Assembly (NCBI GenBank): GCA_030156665.1
Contig: JASGMB010000006.1
Coordinates: 1 to 52,436 of the forward strand
Length of the DNA stretch: 52,436 bases
Reading direction: 5' to 3'
From: Clostridiales bacterium
GTDB taxonomy: Bacteria; Bacillota; Clostridia; SK-Y3
The notes below the pieces were generated by a model. That model saw only the letters and a program-made list of their open reading frames with translations. It was not told the DNA's origin and did no database searches. The position numbers and the translations under genes were made by a program. This document shows positions 34,914 to 43,951 of the stretch, piece by piece. Each line of letters starts with the position of its first letter. Positions within the stretch are counted from its first letter, which is position 1.

Positions 34914-35375
34914 ATGTCAGAACATCCAATTGAAGGGTTAATGACAACAGCAATGCAAAGCATTAAAGAAATGGTAGATGTCAATACTATCGTGGGAGAT
35001 GCTGTAGAAGCTCCTGATGGTACAGTGATTATCCCGATTTCCAGAGTTTCATTTGGCTTTGCTGCTGGTGGTTCTGAGTTTGGAACATCCATAAGAGAAA
35101 AAAATGATGAAAAAGAAACAACATCAAAGCTTCCTTTTGGTGGAGGTAGCGGTGCAGGTGTTACAATTCAACCTGTTGCATTTATGGTGGTAGGACAGGG
35201 ACAGATAAAATTACTGCCTGTTAATACGAATTCATCAGTTGATAAGATACTTGATCTTGTTCCAGATTTGATTGAAAAAATTAACGAAACTGTAAGGAAA
35301 AAAGTAAATATTAAAAAGAAAGTAGAAAAATCCGAAGGGGAAAAACTTTCAACAACGGAAGTAGAAAATGAATAA
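34914..35375 (+). CDS. ytfJ: GerW family sporulation protein YtfJ
   Basis: A 153-residue soluble protein. The family is forespore-expressed in Bacillus and needed for normal spore germination with some germinants. The conserved N-terminus MSEHPIEGLMTTAMQSIKEM and GTVIIPISRVSFGFAAGGSEF are both present, followed by the glycine-rich FGGGSGAGVTIQPVAFMVV. The end is lysine-rich and charged. AAGGTGG lies 8 bases before the ATG at 34914. The second carboxypeptidase gene follows after a structured 233-base gap. Confidence 0.95.
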   Translation: MSEHPIEGLMTTAMQSIKEMVDVNTIVGDAVEAPDGTVIIPISRVSFGFAAGGSEFGTSIREKNDEKETTSKLPFGGGSGAGVTIQPVAFMVVGQGQIKLLPVNTNSSVDKILDLVPDLIEKINETVRKKVNIKKKVEKSEGEKLSTTEVENE

Positions 35376-35450
35376 ATAATTTAAAGAAAACATATCTATT
35401 ATTTTTAGACCATATTATTGTCTTTATGATAAAAAAAGAATAAAAACATT

Positions 35451-35601
35451 ACCTGCTCATATACATTATATATGGGATTATTGCAAAAACACATAACTGA
35501 CTAACTTTTTACGTGTTGCTTTTAACCAAAACCATAAGACGGTAGATTTTATTACTATCTATTTTGTAGCACACTGTTTTTACACTAACCAATGGGCAGG
35601 T
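35451..35601 (+). promoter_or_regulatory. Structured leader sequestering the ribosome binding site of the dacB-like gene
   Basis: ACCTGCTCAT (35451-35460) can pair over 10 positions (one G-U) with ATGGGCAGGT (35592-35601), closing a 131-nt interior that itself holds smaller helices such as TAGAT/ATCTA. The right arm contains most of the AGGTG ribosome binding site. This is the architecture of a translational riboswitch or thermosensor, but no known class was recognised. Confidence 0.4.
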
Positions 35602-35608
35602 GATTTTT

Positions 35609-36706
35609 TTGAATAAAATTATTAAACTACTTATGATAATAATGATGATGTTCCAAAGCATTTATTATCCGACTTATGCTGAGGTAATAGATATTTCAGC
35701 ATCTTCCGCAGTTGTTATGGATACGGTAACTGGTAGGGTCCTTTATGAAAAAAATGCACATCAAAAACGCCCCATGGCAAGTACAACAAAAATTATGACC
35801 GCAATTGTCGCTTTAGAAAATGGTAATCTAAATGATATTGTTACTACCAGTGCTAAAGCGGCCTATGTGGAAGGTTCTTCAATATGGCTGGAAGAAGGCG
35901 AGAAACAAAGACTTGAAGATTTAATATATGGCTTATTATTAAGTTCAGGAAATGATGCTGCGATTGTCATAGCAGAACATATAGGCGGATCTGTAGAAGA
36001 ATTTGCAAAAATGATGACAAAAAAAGCACATGCTATCGGAGCCATTAATACCAGCTTTAAAAATCCAAATGGTCTAGACGAGGACGGTCATTATACTACC
36101 GCCTATGATCTTGGCCTAATCACTCGATATGCATTAAAAAATAAAAAGTTTTCCGAAATTGTAAAAACTGAACAAAAGAAAATTCCGTGGCAAGGTCATA
36201 AATGGGATAGGTTACTAAAAAACCATAATAGGTTACTGAAGATGTATGACGGTTGTGATGGCGTAAAAACAGGTTTCACTAAGAAATCAGGCAGGTGTTT
36301 AGTATCTTCTGCAACTAGGAATGAATGGCAAGTAGTTGTAGTAACTTTAAACGCACCTAATGATTGGGAAGACCATAAGAAACTCTTTAACTATGCTTTT
36401 GATAATTATAAACTGCAAGTTGTCTGTGAAAAAGGGGAATTTATGAAGACCCTTCCGGTTTTGGATGGAAAGAAAGATATGATTTCTCTTGTTGCTTCAG
36501 ACACACTGTTTATCCCGTTAAAGAAAGAAGAAAAACCAAAGATACAAATAAAATATGAAGTACCCGATTATGTAATTGCTCCAGTAGTATATGGTCAAAA
36601 AGTTGGAAAGATTAACATATTGTTAGATGAAATGGAATATGGAATGTTTAATGATGACAAATTCTTAAATGACAAGTTTTTATATGAAAAGCTACTAAAA
36701 TTCTAA
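35609..36706 (+). CDS. D-alanyl-D-alanine carboxypeptidase, DacB-like
   Basis: A second exported penicillin-binding protein of the PBP5 type, 365 residues. A signal peptide (LLMIIMMMFQSIYYPTYA) precedes the catalytic domain. Active-site motifs are Ser58-Lys61 (MASTTK), SGN at 113-115 and KTG from Lys220. The C-terminal domain is shorter than in the dacF product. The TTG at 35609 is preferred, 6 bases after AGGTG; a GTG at 35600 lies within that site. In Bacillus, dacB is followed by spmA-spmB and acts on spore cortex; here spmAB are absent and a structured non-coding stretch follows. Confidence 0.92.
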   Translation: MNKIIKLLMIIMMMFQSIYYPTYAEVIDISASSAVVMDTVTGRVLYEKNAHQKRPMASTTKIMTAIVALENGNLNDIVTTSAKAAYVEGSSIWLEEGEKQRLEDLIYGLLLSSGNDAAIVIAEHIGGSVEEFAKMMTKKAHAIGAINTSFKNPNGLDEDGHYTTAYDLGLITRYALKNKKFSEIVKTEQKKIPWQGHKWDRLLKNHNRLLKMYDGCDGVKTGFTKKSGRCLVSSATRNEWQVVVVTLNAPNDWEDHKKLFNYAFDNYKLQVVCEKGEFMKTLPVLDGKKDMISLVASDTLFIPLKKEEKPKIQIKYEVPDYVIAPVVYGQKVGKINILLDEMEYGMFNDDKFLNDKFLYEKLLKF

Positions 36707-36736
36707 CGTTGTTTAAACAAGATATTTTGTCGGTAT

Positions 36737-36835
36737 ATGCCGCAATTACAAAATATCAAAATCTTTTATTTCATTCTTCGAGGCAAGCCTCGAAGTTATT
36801 TAATAGGTAGATTTTGATGAAACTTTGTGCGGCAT
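36737..36835. repeat. Imperfect inverted repeat of about 100 bp with a perfect central hairpin
   Basis: The outer arms (36737-36764 and 36809-36835) share ATGCCGCA and ATCAAAATCT with their reverse complements. The centre is CTTCGAGGC (36776-36784) and GCCTCGAAG (36787-36795), a perfect 9-bp hairpin. Further short hairpins (CCC/GGG, GGCA/TGCC) follow to about 36873. It resembles a small palindromic element or structured RNA; no gene is present between 36707 and 36979. Confidence 0.65.
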
Positions 36836-36911
36836 TCATCTTACCCGCAAGTGGGCAAGTTTTCTGCCTCAGTCGTTATAACACTATCGTTCATATATTT
36901 TTTATCAACAA

Positions 36912-36940
36912 AAACAATCGGATGTTTCGATTGTTTTTTT
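36912..36940 (+). terminator. Rho-independent terminator before the RluB-type gene
   Basis: AAACAATCG (36912-36920) and CGATTGTTT (36928-36936) form a perfect stem followed by T residues. It ends transcripts coming from the carboxypeptidase gene or the structured element. Confidence 0.9.
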
Positions 36941-36945
36941 GTTAT

Positions 36946-36954
36946 TGATATAAT
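36946..36954 (+). promoter_or_regulatory. Extended -10 promoter for the RluB-type gene
   Basis: TGATATAAT (TG-N-TATAAT) directly after the terminator. The -35 region (TTCGAT) is poor. The expected start, near 36961, leaves a leader of about 20 nt. Confidence 0.5.
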
Positions 36955-36979
36955 ACATTGCAAAAATTGGAGGAATAAT

Positions 36980-37717
36980 ATGAAGCAAGATAATATTATG
37001 AGAATTCAAAAATTTATAGCCCTTGCCGGTATTGCTTCAAGAAGAAAAGCAGAAGAAATGATTCTTGAAGGTCGGGTAAAAAAGAACAATCGAACGGTAC
37101 AAACATTAGGTGAAAAAGTGGATGTAGAAACTGATATTATCAAAATAGATGAACAAATCATTAAAATTTCAGATAAAAAATTATACATTATGCTTAACAA
37201 GCCTGTAGGATACGTTACTACAAACTCAGACCAATTTAATAGGCTGACTGTTATTGACTTAATAAAAAAAGATATTCCAGAAAGAGTATATCCGGTAGGT
37301 AGGTTGGATTATGATACTGAAGGATTATTGATACTCACAAATGATGGGGATTTTACATATAAACTTACTCACCCTAAGCATAGCATTGAAAAAATTTATA
37401 TTGCTACTGTAAAAGGTATACCCACTAATGACAAATTGCAAAAATTTAGAGAAGGATTATATATTGATAATTATATTACTGCCCCGGCAAAAATAGAAAT
37501 TATCAAGACGATGCAAAAAAGTTGCCAATTGAAAATAACAATTCATGAAGGGAAAAATAGACAAGTAAGAAAAATGTGTGAAAAAATTGGACATCCGGTT
37601 GTGAAATTAAAAAGAATCGCAATTGGAAACTTATATTTAGGAAATTTACCTTCCGGTAAATGGAGATTTTTAAAGACTTCTGAAGTAAATAGTTTAAAAA
37701 TGTTTAATGTCAAGTAA
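36980..37717 (+). CDS. rluB: Pseudouridine synthase, RluB/RsuA family
   Basis: Isomerises a uridine in rRNA, probably 23S U2605 or its neighbour by analogy with RluB. The 245-residue product has an N-terminal S4 RNA-binding domain (MRIQKFIALAGIASRRKAEE), then the catalytic domain with GRLDYDTEGLLILTNDGD (Asp110). The C-terminal motif EGKNRQVRKMCEKIGHPV is typical. The ATG at 36980 has TTGGAGGA upstream; the frame is open back to 36827 but that part overlaps the terminator and promoter. It is bracketed by two unusual repeats. Confidence 0.94.
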   Translation: MKQDNIMRIQKFIALAGIASRRKAEEMILEGRVKKNNRTVQTLGEKVDVETDIIKIDEQIIKISDKKLYIMLNKPVGYVTTNSDQFNRLTVIDLIKKDIPERVYPVGRLDYDTEGLLILTNDGDFTYKLTHPKHSIEKIYIATVKGIPTNDKLQKFREGLYIDNYITAPAKIEIIKTMQKSCQLKITIHEGKNRQVRKMCEKIGHPVVKLKRIAIGNLYLGNLPSGKWRFLKTSEVNSLKMFNVK

Positions 37718-37729
37718 ATAAAAGTATTA

Positions 37730-37880
37730 GGGCGTATATTTTTTATTTGAAGAATATTATGGAAAGAACGCTGCGGAAAGGTTTAGAGCCTGTTAATACA
37801 GAGGAGGAAAAGCCGCATCTAAAAATTCTTATCAGGATACAATAGTAACGACTATAAGGGATTGGATGCAATGCTAAGCA
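37730..37880 (+). repeat. Dispersed repeat, copy 2 (decayed element)
   Basis: The core 37730-37816 matches the complement of 16599-16687. The distal mark ATGCA-N4-TAAGCA recurs at 37866-37880, 49 bases from the core compared with 22 in copy 1. The AGGTTTAGAGCCT hairpin is kept with a G-U pair. Relative to copy 1 a 2-nt deletion shifts the reading frame, so the coding potential is broken here. The rest of the gap to speE contains only its promoter. Confidence 0.75.
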
Positions 37881-37963
37881 CGAGGGGAATAATATTAGTA
37901 AAATACAAAACTTAAAATTCATAAAATTGTTTTTTATGAAATGTTCCATTTTTTAAATTTATC

Positions 37964-37972
37964 TGATATAAT
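37964..37972 (+). promoter_or_regulatory. Extended -10 promoter for speE
   Basis: TGATATAAT (TG-N-TATAAT), 34 bases before the speE start codon; the -35 is weak. Confidence 0.5.
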
Positions 37973-38006
37973 CACTTACGAATATTTCTAAAGGAGTGTC
38001 GATAAT

Positions 38007-38834
38007 ATGGACTTATGGTATACAGAAAAACAAACTTCCAATGTAGGTATTACATGCAAAGTTAGTAAAACTTATCATACTGAAAAAACGGAGTATCAGG
38101 ACCTCGCGTTGATTGAAACTGAGCAATTTGGTAGAATGTTAGTTTTGGATGGAACAGTTCAAACAACTATAGAGGATGAATTTGTTTATCATGAAATGAT
38201 TACGCATATTCCTCTATTTACTCACCCCAATCCAAAAAAAGTATTAGTTGTTGGCGGAGGAGATGGAGGTGCAATTAGAGAAATATTAAAGCATCCAAGT
38301 GTTGAAAAAGCTGTACTGGTAGAAATTGATGGTTCAGTAGTAGAAGTGAGTAAAAAATACCTACCTGAAATAAGCTGCGCTTTAGATGATAGTAGAGCTG
38401 AGGTGATTGTAACGGATGGAATAAAATATGTACAAGAACATAAGAATGAATTTGACGTAATTACTGTGGATTCAACCGACCCTGTAGGTCCTGCAGTAGG
38501 ATTATTTGCACTAGATTTTTATAAAAATATTTTTGAAGCACTAAAAGACGATGGGATTTTTGTAGCACAAACAGAGTCTCCATTTTATAACAAAGATTTA
38601 ATTAATCGAGTTTTCAAGGATATAAAATCAGTCTTTCCAATAACGCGTTTGTATTTATGTTCAATACCAACCTATCCAAGTGGATTATGGAGTTTTACGA
38701 TGGGGTCGAAAAAATATGACCCATTAGAAGTTGATACAGATAAAATACCTGAATTAGATACAAAATATTATTCCGCCCGAATACATAAATCTGTATTTGC
38801 ACTTCCTAAGTTTGTAGAAGATCTTATCAAATAG
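38007..38834 (+). CDS. speE: Spermidine synthase
   Basis: Transfers an aminopropyl group from decarboxylated S-adenosylmethionine to putrescine. The 275-residue protein has the aminopropyltransferase motifs [34 protein letters not shown] and the active-site loop [13 protein letters not shown] with its catalytic Asp. AAAGGAGTG precedes the ATG. speB follows after 25 bases, so the two form an operon in which agmatinase would supply putrescine. Arginine decarboxylase and SAM decarboxylase, also needed for the route, are not in the window. Confidence 0.96.
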   Translation: MDLWYTEKQTSNVGITCKVSKTYHTEKTEYQDLALIETEQFGRMLVLDGTVQTTIEDEFVYHEMITHIPLFTHPNPKKVLVVGGGDGGAIREILKHPSVEKAVLVEIDGSVVEVSKKYLPEISCALDDSRAEVIVTDGIKYVQEHKNEFDVITVDSTDPVGPAVGLFALDFYKNIFEALKDDGIFVAQTESPFYNKDLINRVFKDIKSVFPITRLYLCSIPTYPSGLWSFTMGSKKYDPLEVDTDKIPELDTKYYSARIHKSVFALPKFVEDLIK

Positions 38835-38859
38835 CTATATAAAATTGGAGGGAAACTAT

Positions 38860-39723
38860 TTGTTTATTAAAGAAACTTTACATACTAGATTTATGGGCAG
38901 CCTGGATAACTATTCACAAACAGATATAGTGATAGTAGGGGTGCCAATGGATTTTACTTGTAGCTTTCGTCCCGGAACAAGATTTGGTCCTCAAAAAATT
39001 AGAGAAGTATCTATTGGAATTGAGGAATATAGCATATCTATGAATAAAAGTTTAAATGATAAAAAATACTACGATGCCGGAGACCTTGATTTGCCTTTTG
39101 GTAATGTAGATCGAAGCCTTGATATGATAGGAAATGTCTGTAAACAAATTTTAAAGGACGATAAATTCCCCATTTTTATTGGTGGTGAACATCTAATTAG
39201 TCTTCCGATTATAAAAGAAGTATACAACAAATACGGAGATGATCTTGTTATACTCCATTTTGACGCACATGCAGATCTTAGAGAAAATTATATTGGTGAA
39301 TGTAATTCGCATGCTTCTGTTATACGGCGAATTACAGAATTTTTAAACGGGAAAAATATATTTCAATTTGGCATACGGTCTGGTACAAAAGAAGAATTTA
39401 ATTTTGCAAAAAATAATACGAATATGTATTTATTTGATGTTTTAGATCCGTTAAAAGAGGTTGTAAGCCAAATTGGTAGACGTCCTGTCTATGTTACTTT
39501 AGACATTGATGTAATTGACCCTGCTTTTGCAAATGGAACTGGTACACCTGAACCGGGGGGCTGTACTTCAAAAGAAATTTTACAGGCAATTCTAACAATT
39601 AGTAAGTTGAATTTAATTGGATTTGATTTAGTAGAAGTGTCTCCAATGTATGACCAGTCAGATAGAACTGCCTTATTAGCGGCAAAAATTATACGTGAGG
39701 TTATTTTAGCTTGTAAAAAGTAG
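38860..39723 (+). CDS. speB: Agmatinase
   Basis: Manganese ureohydrolase, most likely splitting agmatine to putrescine and urea. The 287-residue product shows the binuclear metal motifs GGEH (His111), DAHADL (Asp135, His137, Asp139) and LDIDVIDPAFANGTGTPEPGG. A TTG start at 38860 is preferred: GGAGGG (38847-38852) is its ribosome binding site, whereas the in-frame TTG at 38845 overlaps that site. Specificity for agmatine over arginine or guanidinobutyrate is inferred from the speE pairing. Confidence 0.92.
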   Translation: MFIKETLHTRFMGSLDNYSQTDIVIVGVPMDFTCSFRPGTRFGPQKIREVSIGIEEYSISMNKSLNDKKYYDAGDLDLPFGNVDRSLDMIGNVCKQILKDDKFPIFIGGEHLISLPIIKEVYNKYGDDLVILHFDAHADLRENYIGECNSHASVIRRITEFLNGKNIFQFGIRSGTKEEFNFAKNNTNMYLFDVLDPLKEVVSQIGRRPVYVTLDIDVIDPAFANGTGTPEPGGCTSKEILQAILTISKLNLIGFDLVEVSPMYDQSDRTALLAAKIIREVILACKK

Positions 39724-40180
39724 TTGATTTTTTATAGATTGTAAACACTGCATAAAATATAAACTAGTTAATAAATAATACTCTTGGGTATTTTCATACT
39801 AAATGTTTAAAAATTAAAAAAAATTTATTTTTTTAGAAGGAAATTAGAAGGAAAAAAGATATTTATGTCGAATAAAAGAAAATGGGGAAATTTGTTGCAT
39901 TTCTCTGAATGTTTATTTTATAACAATGTTGTGCTATGCATATGTATAGACAACTTTAGTAAACCCTAAGCTTAAGTCGGATTTTCAAAACAGTTATCAG
40001 TACTACTAATAATACAATATTACAAATAATACATGGATTTGTATAGCGTATGAAAATTATGATTAAGCACAATATTAGTATTATGTAACTATAAAAAATA
40101 GCTATACAAATCATTTTGAAAACAACAAAGCTTTTGGGGGAAAATACATAGCATTAATTTTATAGTTTGGAGGGTTAGTA
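39724..40180. other. 457-base non-coding region upstream of mmdA
   Basis: No convincing gene. A perfect 12-bp stem, GATTTGTATAGC (40036-40047) with GCTATACAAATC (40101-40112), encloses a 53-nt interior that is AT-rich. A tandem TAGAAGGAAA/TTAGAAGGAAA occurs near 39834-39855. A 34-codon frame at 39865-39969 is mentioned among rejected items. No clear sigma-A promoter was identified. Confidence 0.5.
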
Positions 40181-41731
40181 ATGAGTACAATTGACAAACT
40201 TAATGACTTACAGTACCGTAGAAGTGTTATTGAACAAGGTGGCGGTGCTGATAAAGTCAAGAAGCAGCACGAATCCGGTAAATTAACTGCTAGAGAAAGA
40301 ATTAATTTACTTATGGATGAGGGAAGCTTTATTGAAGTTGATGCCTTTGTAAAACATAGAGGCACAGAGTTTGATATGCCCAATATTGAAGCTCCTGGAG
40401 AAGGAGTTGTTACCGGATACGGTACTGTAGATGGGCGTCTAGTTTTTGTATATGCTCAGGATTTCACTGTAATAGGTGGGTCTTTGGGTGAAATGCATGC
40501 AAAAAAGATTTGCAAAGTTATGGATATGGCCATGGAAATGGGAGCACCTATTGTTGGAATTAATGACTCTGGTGGTGCAAGAATACAAGAGGGAATAGAT
40601 GCACTTAGTGGATTCGGTGAAATCTTTTATCGAAACACTTTAGCTTCCGGGGTAATTCCACAAATTTCTGTGATTATGGGACCTTGTGCTGGTGGAGCAG
40701 TATATTCTCCAGCAATAACAGATTTTACATTTATGGTTGATAAAACCAGTCAGATGTTTATTACTGGGCCACAAGTTATTAAAGCTGTAACTGGAGAAGA
40801 TGTAAGTTTTGAAGAATTAGGTGGAGCAATGACACATAATTCAAAGAGTGGTGTTGCACACTTTATGAGTGATAATGATGAAGCGTGTATGGAAAAAGTA
40901 AAGCTATTATTAAGTTATTTACCATCAAATAATCTTTCAGATTCTCCAATGTATGAAAATAATGATGACTTAAATAGATTGTCCCAAAGGTTAACTGAGA
41001 TTGTTCCAGATGATGCAAATAAGGCATATGATATGAAAGAAATTATTACTGAAGTCGTTGATAATGGTGATTTCTTTGAAGTTCATCCTCATTTTGCACA
41101 AAATATTATTGTAGGTTTTGCAAGAATGAACGGAAGAACCGTGGGAATCATTGCAAATCAACCAAAGGTGCTTGCCGGGTCATTAGATGTTAATTCTTCT
41201 GATAAAGCTGCACGTTTTATAAGATTCTGTGACAGTTTTAATATTCCGTTATTAACTTTTACAGACGTTCCGGGATATTTACCAGGCGTTTCGCAAGAGC
41301 ATAATGGCATTATTAGGCACGGAGCGAAATTACTCTACGCATATTCTGAAGCTACAGTTCCGAAAATCAATGTAATTGTTAGAAAAGCATATGGTGGCGC
41401 TTATATTGCCATGAGCAGCAAACATTTAGGAGCGGACATGGTATTTGCATGGCCTACAGCTGAAATTGCTGTAATGGGACCTGAAGGTGCAGCGAATATT
41501 ATATTCCGTAAGGAAATAGCAAATGCTGCAGATCCAATTGCTACTAGAACTGAAAAGATTGAAGAATATAGAAACAAATTTGCTAATCCATATGTAGCAG
41601 CAGCGAGGGGATATGTTGATGACGTTATTGAGCCTGATTCAACAAGACCAAGAATTATTAGTGCTTTAGAAATGTTAGCAAGTAAAAGAGAAAATAGACC
41701 AGCTAAAAAACATGGAAATATCCCTGTATAA
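40181..41731 (+). CDS. mmdA: Acyl-CoA carboxyltransferase subunit, methylmalonyl-CoA decarboxylase alpha-type
   Basis: Carboxyltransferase of 516 residues related to propionyl-CoA carboxylase beta, MmdA and the 12S subunit of transcarboxylase. It would move the carboxyl group between an acyl-CoA such as methylmalonyl-CoA and the biotin carrier. [19 protein letters not shown] is the N-terminal signature; the oxyanion segments are [10 protein letters not shown] and [12 protein letters not shown] in the first half and [18 protein letters not shown] in the second. TGGAGGG precedes the ATG. It leads a five-gene operon. CoA substrate is inferred from context. Confidence 0.93.
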   Translation: MSTIDKLNDLQYRRSVIEQGGGADKVKKQHESGKLTARERINLLMDEGSFIEVDAFVKHRGTEFDMPNIEAPGEGVVTGYGTVDGRLVFVYAQDFTVIGGSLGEMHAKKICKVMDMAMEMGAPIVGINDSGGARIQEGIDALSGFGEIFYRNTLASGVIPQISVIMGPCAGGAVYSPAITDFTFMVDKTSQMFITGPQVIKAVTGEDVSFEELGGAMTHNSKSGVAHFMSDNDEACMEKVKLLLSYLPSNNLSDSPMYENNDDLNRLSQRLTEIVPDDANKAYDMKEIITEVVDNGDFFEVHPHFAQNIIVGFARMNGRTVGIIANQPKVLAGSLDVNSSDKAARFIRFCDSFNIPLLTFTDVPGYLPGVSQEHNGIIRHGAKLLYAYSEATVPKINVIVRKAYGGAYIAMSSKHLGADMVFAWPTAEIAVMGPEGAANIIFRKEIANAADPIATRTEKIEEYRNKFANPYVAAARGYVDDVIEPDSTRPRIISALEMLASKRENRPAKKHGNIPV

Positions 41732-41776
41732 GACATGGTTTTGGAAGGTAAATCAAATAAAAGCGGGGTGAATTAA

Positions 41777-42133
41777 TTGAATAGTCTATATGAAGGTTTA
41801 TCAGTAACTGTAGTGGGAATGGGTATCGTTTTTGGTATATTGATTCTACTCTATTTCATACTGATAGGAATGAAGCTTGTATTTTACAAGGATCCGAAGA
41901 AGGCTCCAGTTGCTGTAGAAAAGCAAGAAATCAAACAGGATACAGTTACCGCTGATGAAGATAACGAAGATTTAGATGAAGACGAATTAATTGCAGTATT
42001 GACTGCTGCAGTAGCATCCAGTCTTAATCAATCTACGTACAACTTAAATATTAGATCTTTTAGAAGAATTGACCAAAATTCTCCAGTATGGAATACGGTC
42101 AGTAGAAAAGAACAAATTGCAAATAGATTATAA
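41777..42133 (+). CDS. Sodium-pump decarboxylase gamma subunit (OadG/MmdD-type)
   Basis: A 118-residue protein with one N-terminal membrane helix (about residues 8-35, VTVVGMGIVFGILILLYFIL), an acidic linker and the C-terminal segment SPVWNTVSRKEQIANRL, typical of gamma/delta subunits that tether the carboxyltransferase to the membrane beta subunit. The TTG start follows GGGGTG. The gap from mmdA is 45 bases. Confidence 0.88.
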   Translation: MNSLYEGLSVTVVGMGIVFGILILLYFILIGMKLVFYKDPKKAPVAVEKQEIKQDTVTADEDNEDLDEDELIAVLTAAVASSLNQSTYNLNIRSFRRIDQNSPVWNTVSRKEQIANRL

Positions 42134-42174
42134 TAATTTACTAAAATAATATAAATGTCAGGAGGATGTTGAAG

Positions 42175-42555
42175 ATGAGAAAATTTGTAATAAATGTTAA
42201 CGGAAAATCTTATGAGGTTGAAGTTGAAGAAATAAGAGATGGTGCTCCGGTAGCTGCACCTGTTAGCAGACCTGCAGCTGCGCCAGCACCAGCACCTAAG
42301 GCTGCCCCAGCTGCAAAACCGGCTGCTGCTGTACCTGCTTCAGCTACAAGTGTAACAGCGCCAATGCCTGGTACAATTCTGGCGGTAAATGTTAAAGAAG
42401 GCGATACTGTAAATGAAGGAGACGTTGTTTGTGTACTTGAAGCAATGAAAATGGAAAATGAAATTATGGCACCTAAAGCAGGAAAAATTGTAGCTGTAAA
42501 TGTTACACAAGGCGCTTCAGTAAATAGCGGAGATGTTCTTGTTGCCATTGGCTAA
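42175..42555 (+). CDS. Biotin carboxyl carrier protein
   Basis: A 126-residue biotin carrier. A short N-terminal beta segment is joined by a Pro/Ala linker (about residues 24-57) to the biotinyl domain, in which EAMKMENE places the biotin on Lys92. ATG 42175 is preferred, nine bases after GGAGG; an ATG at 42166 overlaps that site. It corresponds to MmdC or the 1.3S subunit of transcarboxylase and would serve both carboxyltransferases of the operon. Confidence 0.95.
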   Translation: MRKFVINVNGKSYEVEVEEIRDGAPVAAPVSRPAAAPAPAPKAAPAAKPAAAVPASATSVTAPMPGTILAVNVKEGDTVNEGDVVCVLEAMKMENEIMAPKAGKIVAVNVTQGASVNSGDVLVAIG

Positions 42556-42610
42556 TCATTACCACTAGCTAATAGTAAAGAACAACGCTAGCTGAAATGG
42601 AGGGAGAAAA

Positions 42611-43792
42611 TTGATAGAAACCGTATTAAATTTTTTAGATAAAAGTGGTATTAACGAGTTAAATATACCAACCCTTATTATGTTTGGTATTGTTGCAGTA
42701 TTATTGTACCTAGCTATTGTAAAAAAATTTGAACCTTTATTACTTTTACCAATTGCTTTTGGTGTATTACTCGCTAATTTACCAAATGCTGGTCTTATGC
42801 ATCCAGAGCTTTTTGAAGGTGGGCATTTAGACATTATTGAAATTGTTGATAAAGGCGGGTTATTGGATTTACTTTACTTAGGGGTTAAATTAGGAATTTA
42901 TCCACCGTTAATCTTCCTTGGCGTAGGAGCAATGACAGACTTTGGTCCTTTGATTGCTAATCCTAAAAGTATTTTGTTGGGAGCTGCTGCACAAATTGGT
43001 ATATTTACTACCTTTATAGGTGCAATTTTGTTGGGATTTATTCCTGCAATAGGATTTACTATAGAGCAGGCAGCATCTACTGGAATTATTGGTGGTGCTG
43101 ATGGTCCAACAGCAATCTTTGTAACGAAGACACTGGCTCCTGAATTACTTGGACCAATTGCAATTGCAGCATATTCTTACATGGCACTTGTTCCAATTAT
43201 ACAGCCTCCCATTATGAAAGCATTAACGACTAAAAAAGAGCGAATGATTGTAATGGAACAGTTACGTCCGGTAAGTAAAGTTGAAAAGATTGTATTTCCG
43301 GTAATTGTAGCAGCTGTTGTAACTATCATTATTCCTGATGCTGGTGCACTTATAGGAATGTTAATGTTGGGAAATTTAATTAGAGAATCCGGTGTAGTAG
43401 AAAGATTAAATAAAACAGTTCAGAATGAATTGATTAATATTATCACAATTTTCCTTGGCGTAACAGTGGGAGCAACTGCTAACGCAAACACTTTCCTTGA
43501 TCCGAAGACACTTGGTATAGTCGTTCTTGGATTACTGGCTTTTTCAATGAGTACAGCCGGTGGCGTACTTTTTGCTAAACTTATGTGTAAACTTTCAGGA
43601 GGAAAAATAAATCCTTTAATAGGTTCAGCAGGGGTATCAGCAGTTCCTATGGCTGCAAGAGTATCGCAAACAGTTGGACAAAAAGAAAATCCTTCTAACT
43701 TCTTGTTGATGCATGCAATGGGCCCTAATGTTGCCGGGGTTATTGGTTCAGCTGTTGCTGCCGGTGTATTCTTAGCTATGTATGCTAAATAA
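42611..43792 (+). CDS. Sodium-translocating decarboxylase beta subunit
   Basis: Integral membrane subunit (393 residues, about ten hydrophobic segments) that decarboxylates carboxybiotin and exports sodium ions, as in OadB/MmdB/GcdB. The conserved region [20 protein letters not shown] contains the essential Asp, and [13 protein letters not shown] and [12 protein letters not shown]-like sequence ([13 protein letters not shown]) are further hallmarks. The TTG start has GGAGGGAG upstream. Its presence says the operon makes a sodium pump and not only a soluble transcarboxylase. Confidence 0.95.
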   Translation: MIETVLNFLDKSGINELNIPTLIMFGIVAVLLYLAIVKKFEPLLLLPIAFGVLLANLPNAGLMHPELFEGGHLDIIEIVDKGGLLDLLYLGVKLGIYPPLIFLGVGAMTDFGPLIANPKSILLGAAAQIGIFTTFIGAILLGFIPAIGFTIEQAASTGIIGGADGPTAIFVTKTLAPELLGPIAIAAYSYMALVPIIQPPIMKALTTKKERMIVMEQLRPVSKVEKIVFPVIVAAVVTIIIPDAGALIGMLMLGNLIRESGVVERLNKTVQNELINIITIFLGVTVGATANANTFLDPKTLGIVVLGLLAFSMSTAGGVLFAKLMCKLSGGKINPLIGSAGVSAVPMAARVSQTVGQKENPSNFLLMHAMGPNVAGVIGSAVAAGVFLAMYAK

Positions 43793-43951
43793 TTCCTAGA
43801 TTTAAAGTGAAAAATTTATACTTGGAAGTTACTATACTACTCTAAATCTAAATGTTGAAAATGATCTAATACTCAAAATTTATTAGAAGGGATTTAAAGT
43901 TTGAAGTTATCAGCTTCAAACTCCAAGCAATTGATATAAAGGAGGATAAAC

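Noticed and set aside
36827-36979. N-terminal extension of the RluB-type gene by 51 codons
   Set aside because: The frame is open but runs through a perfect intrinsic terminator and an extended -10 promoter; GGAGGA and homology place the start at 36980.
39865-39969. 34-codon frame in the mmdA upstream region with AGAAGGA before it
   Set aside because: The spacing to the start is too long, the sequence has no recognisable pattern and it does not form a clear leader peptide.
42210-42548. 112-codon minus-strand frame rich in Ala and Thr
   Set aside because: It is the antisense of the biotin carrier's Pro/Ala linker and biotinyl domain; the plus-strand protein is certain.
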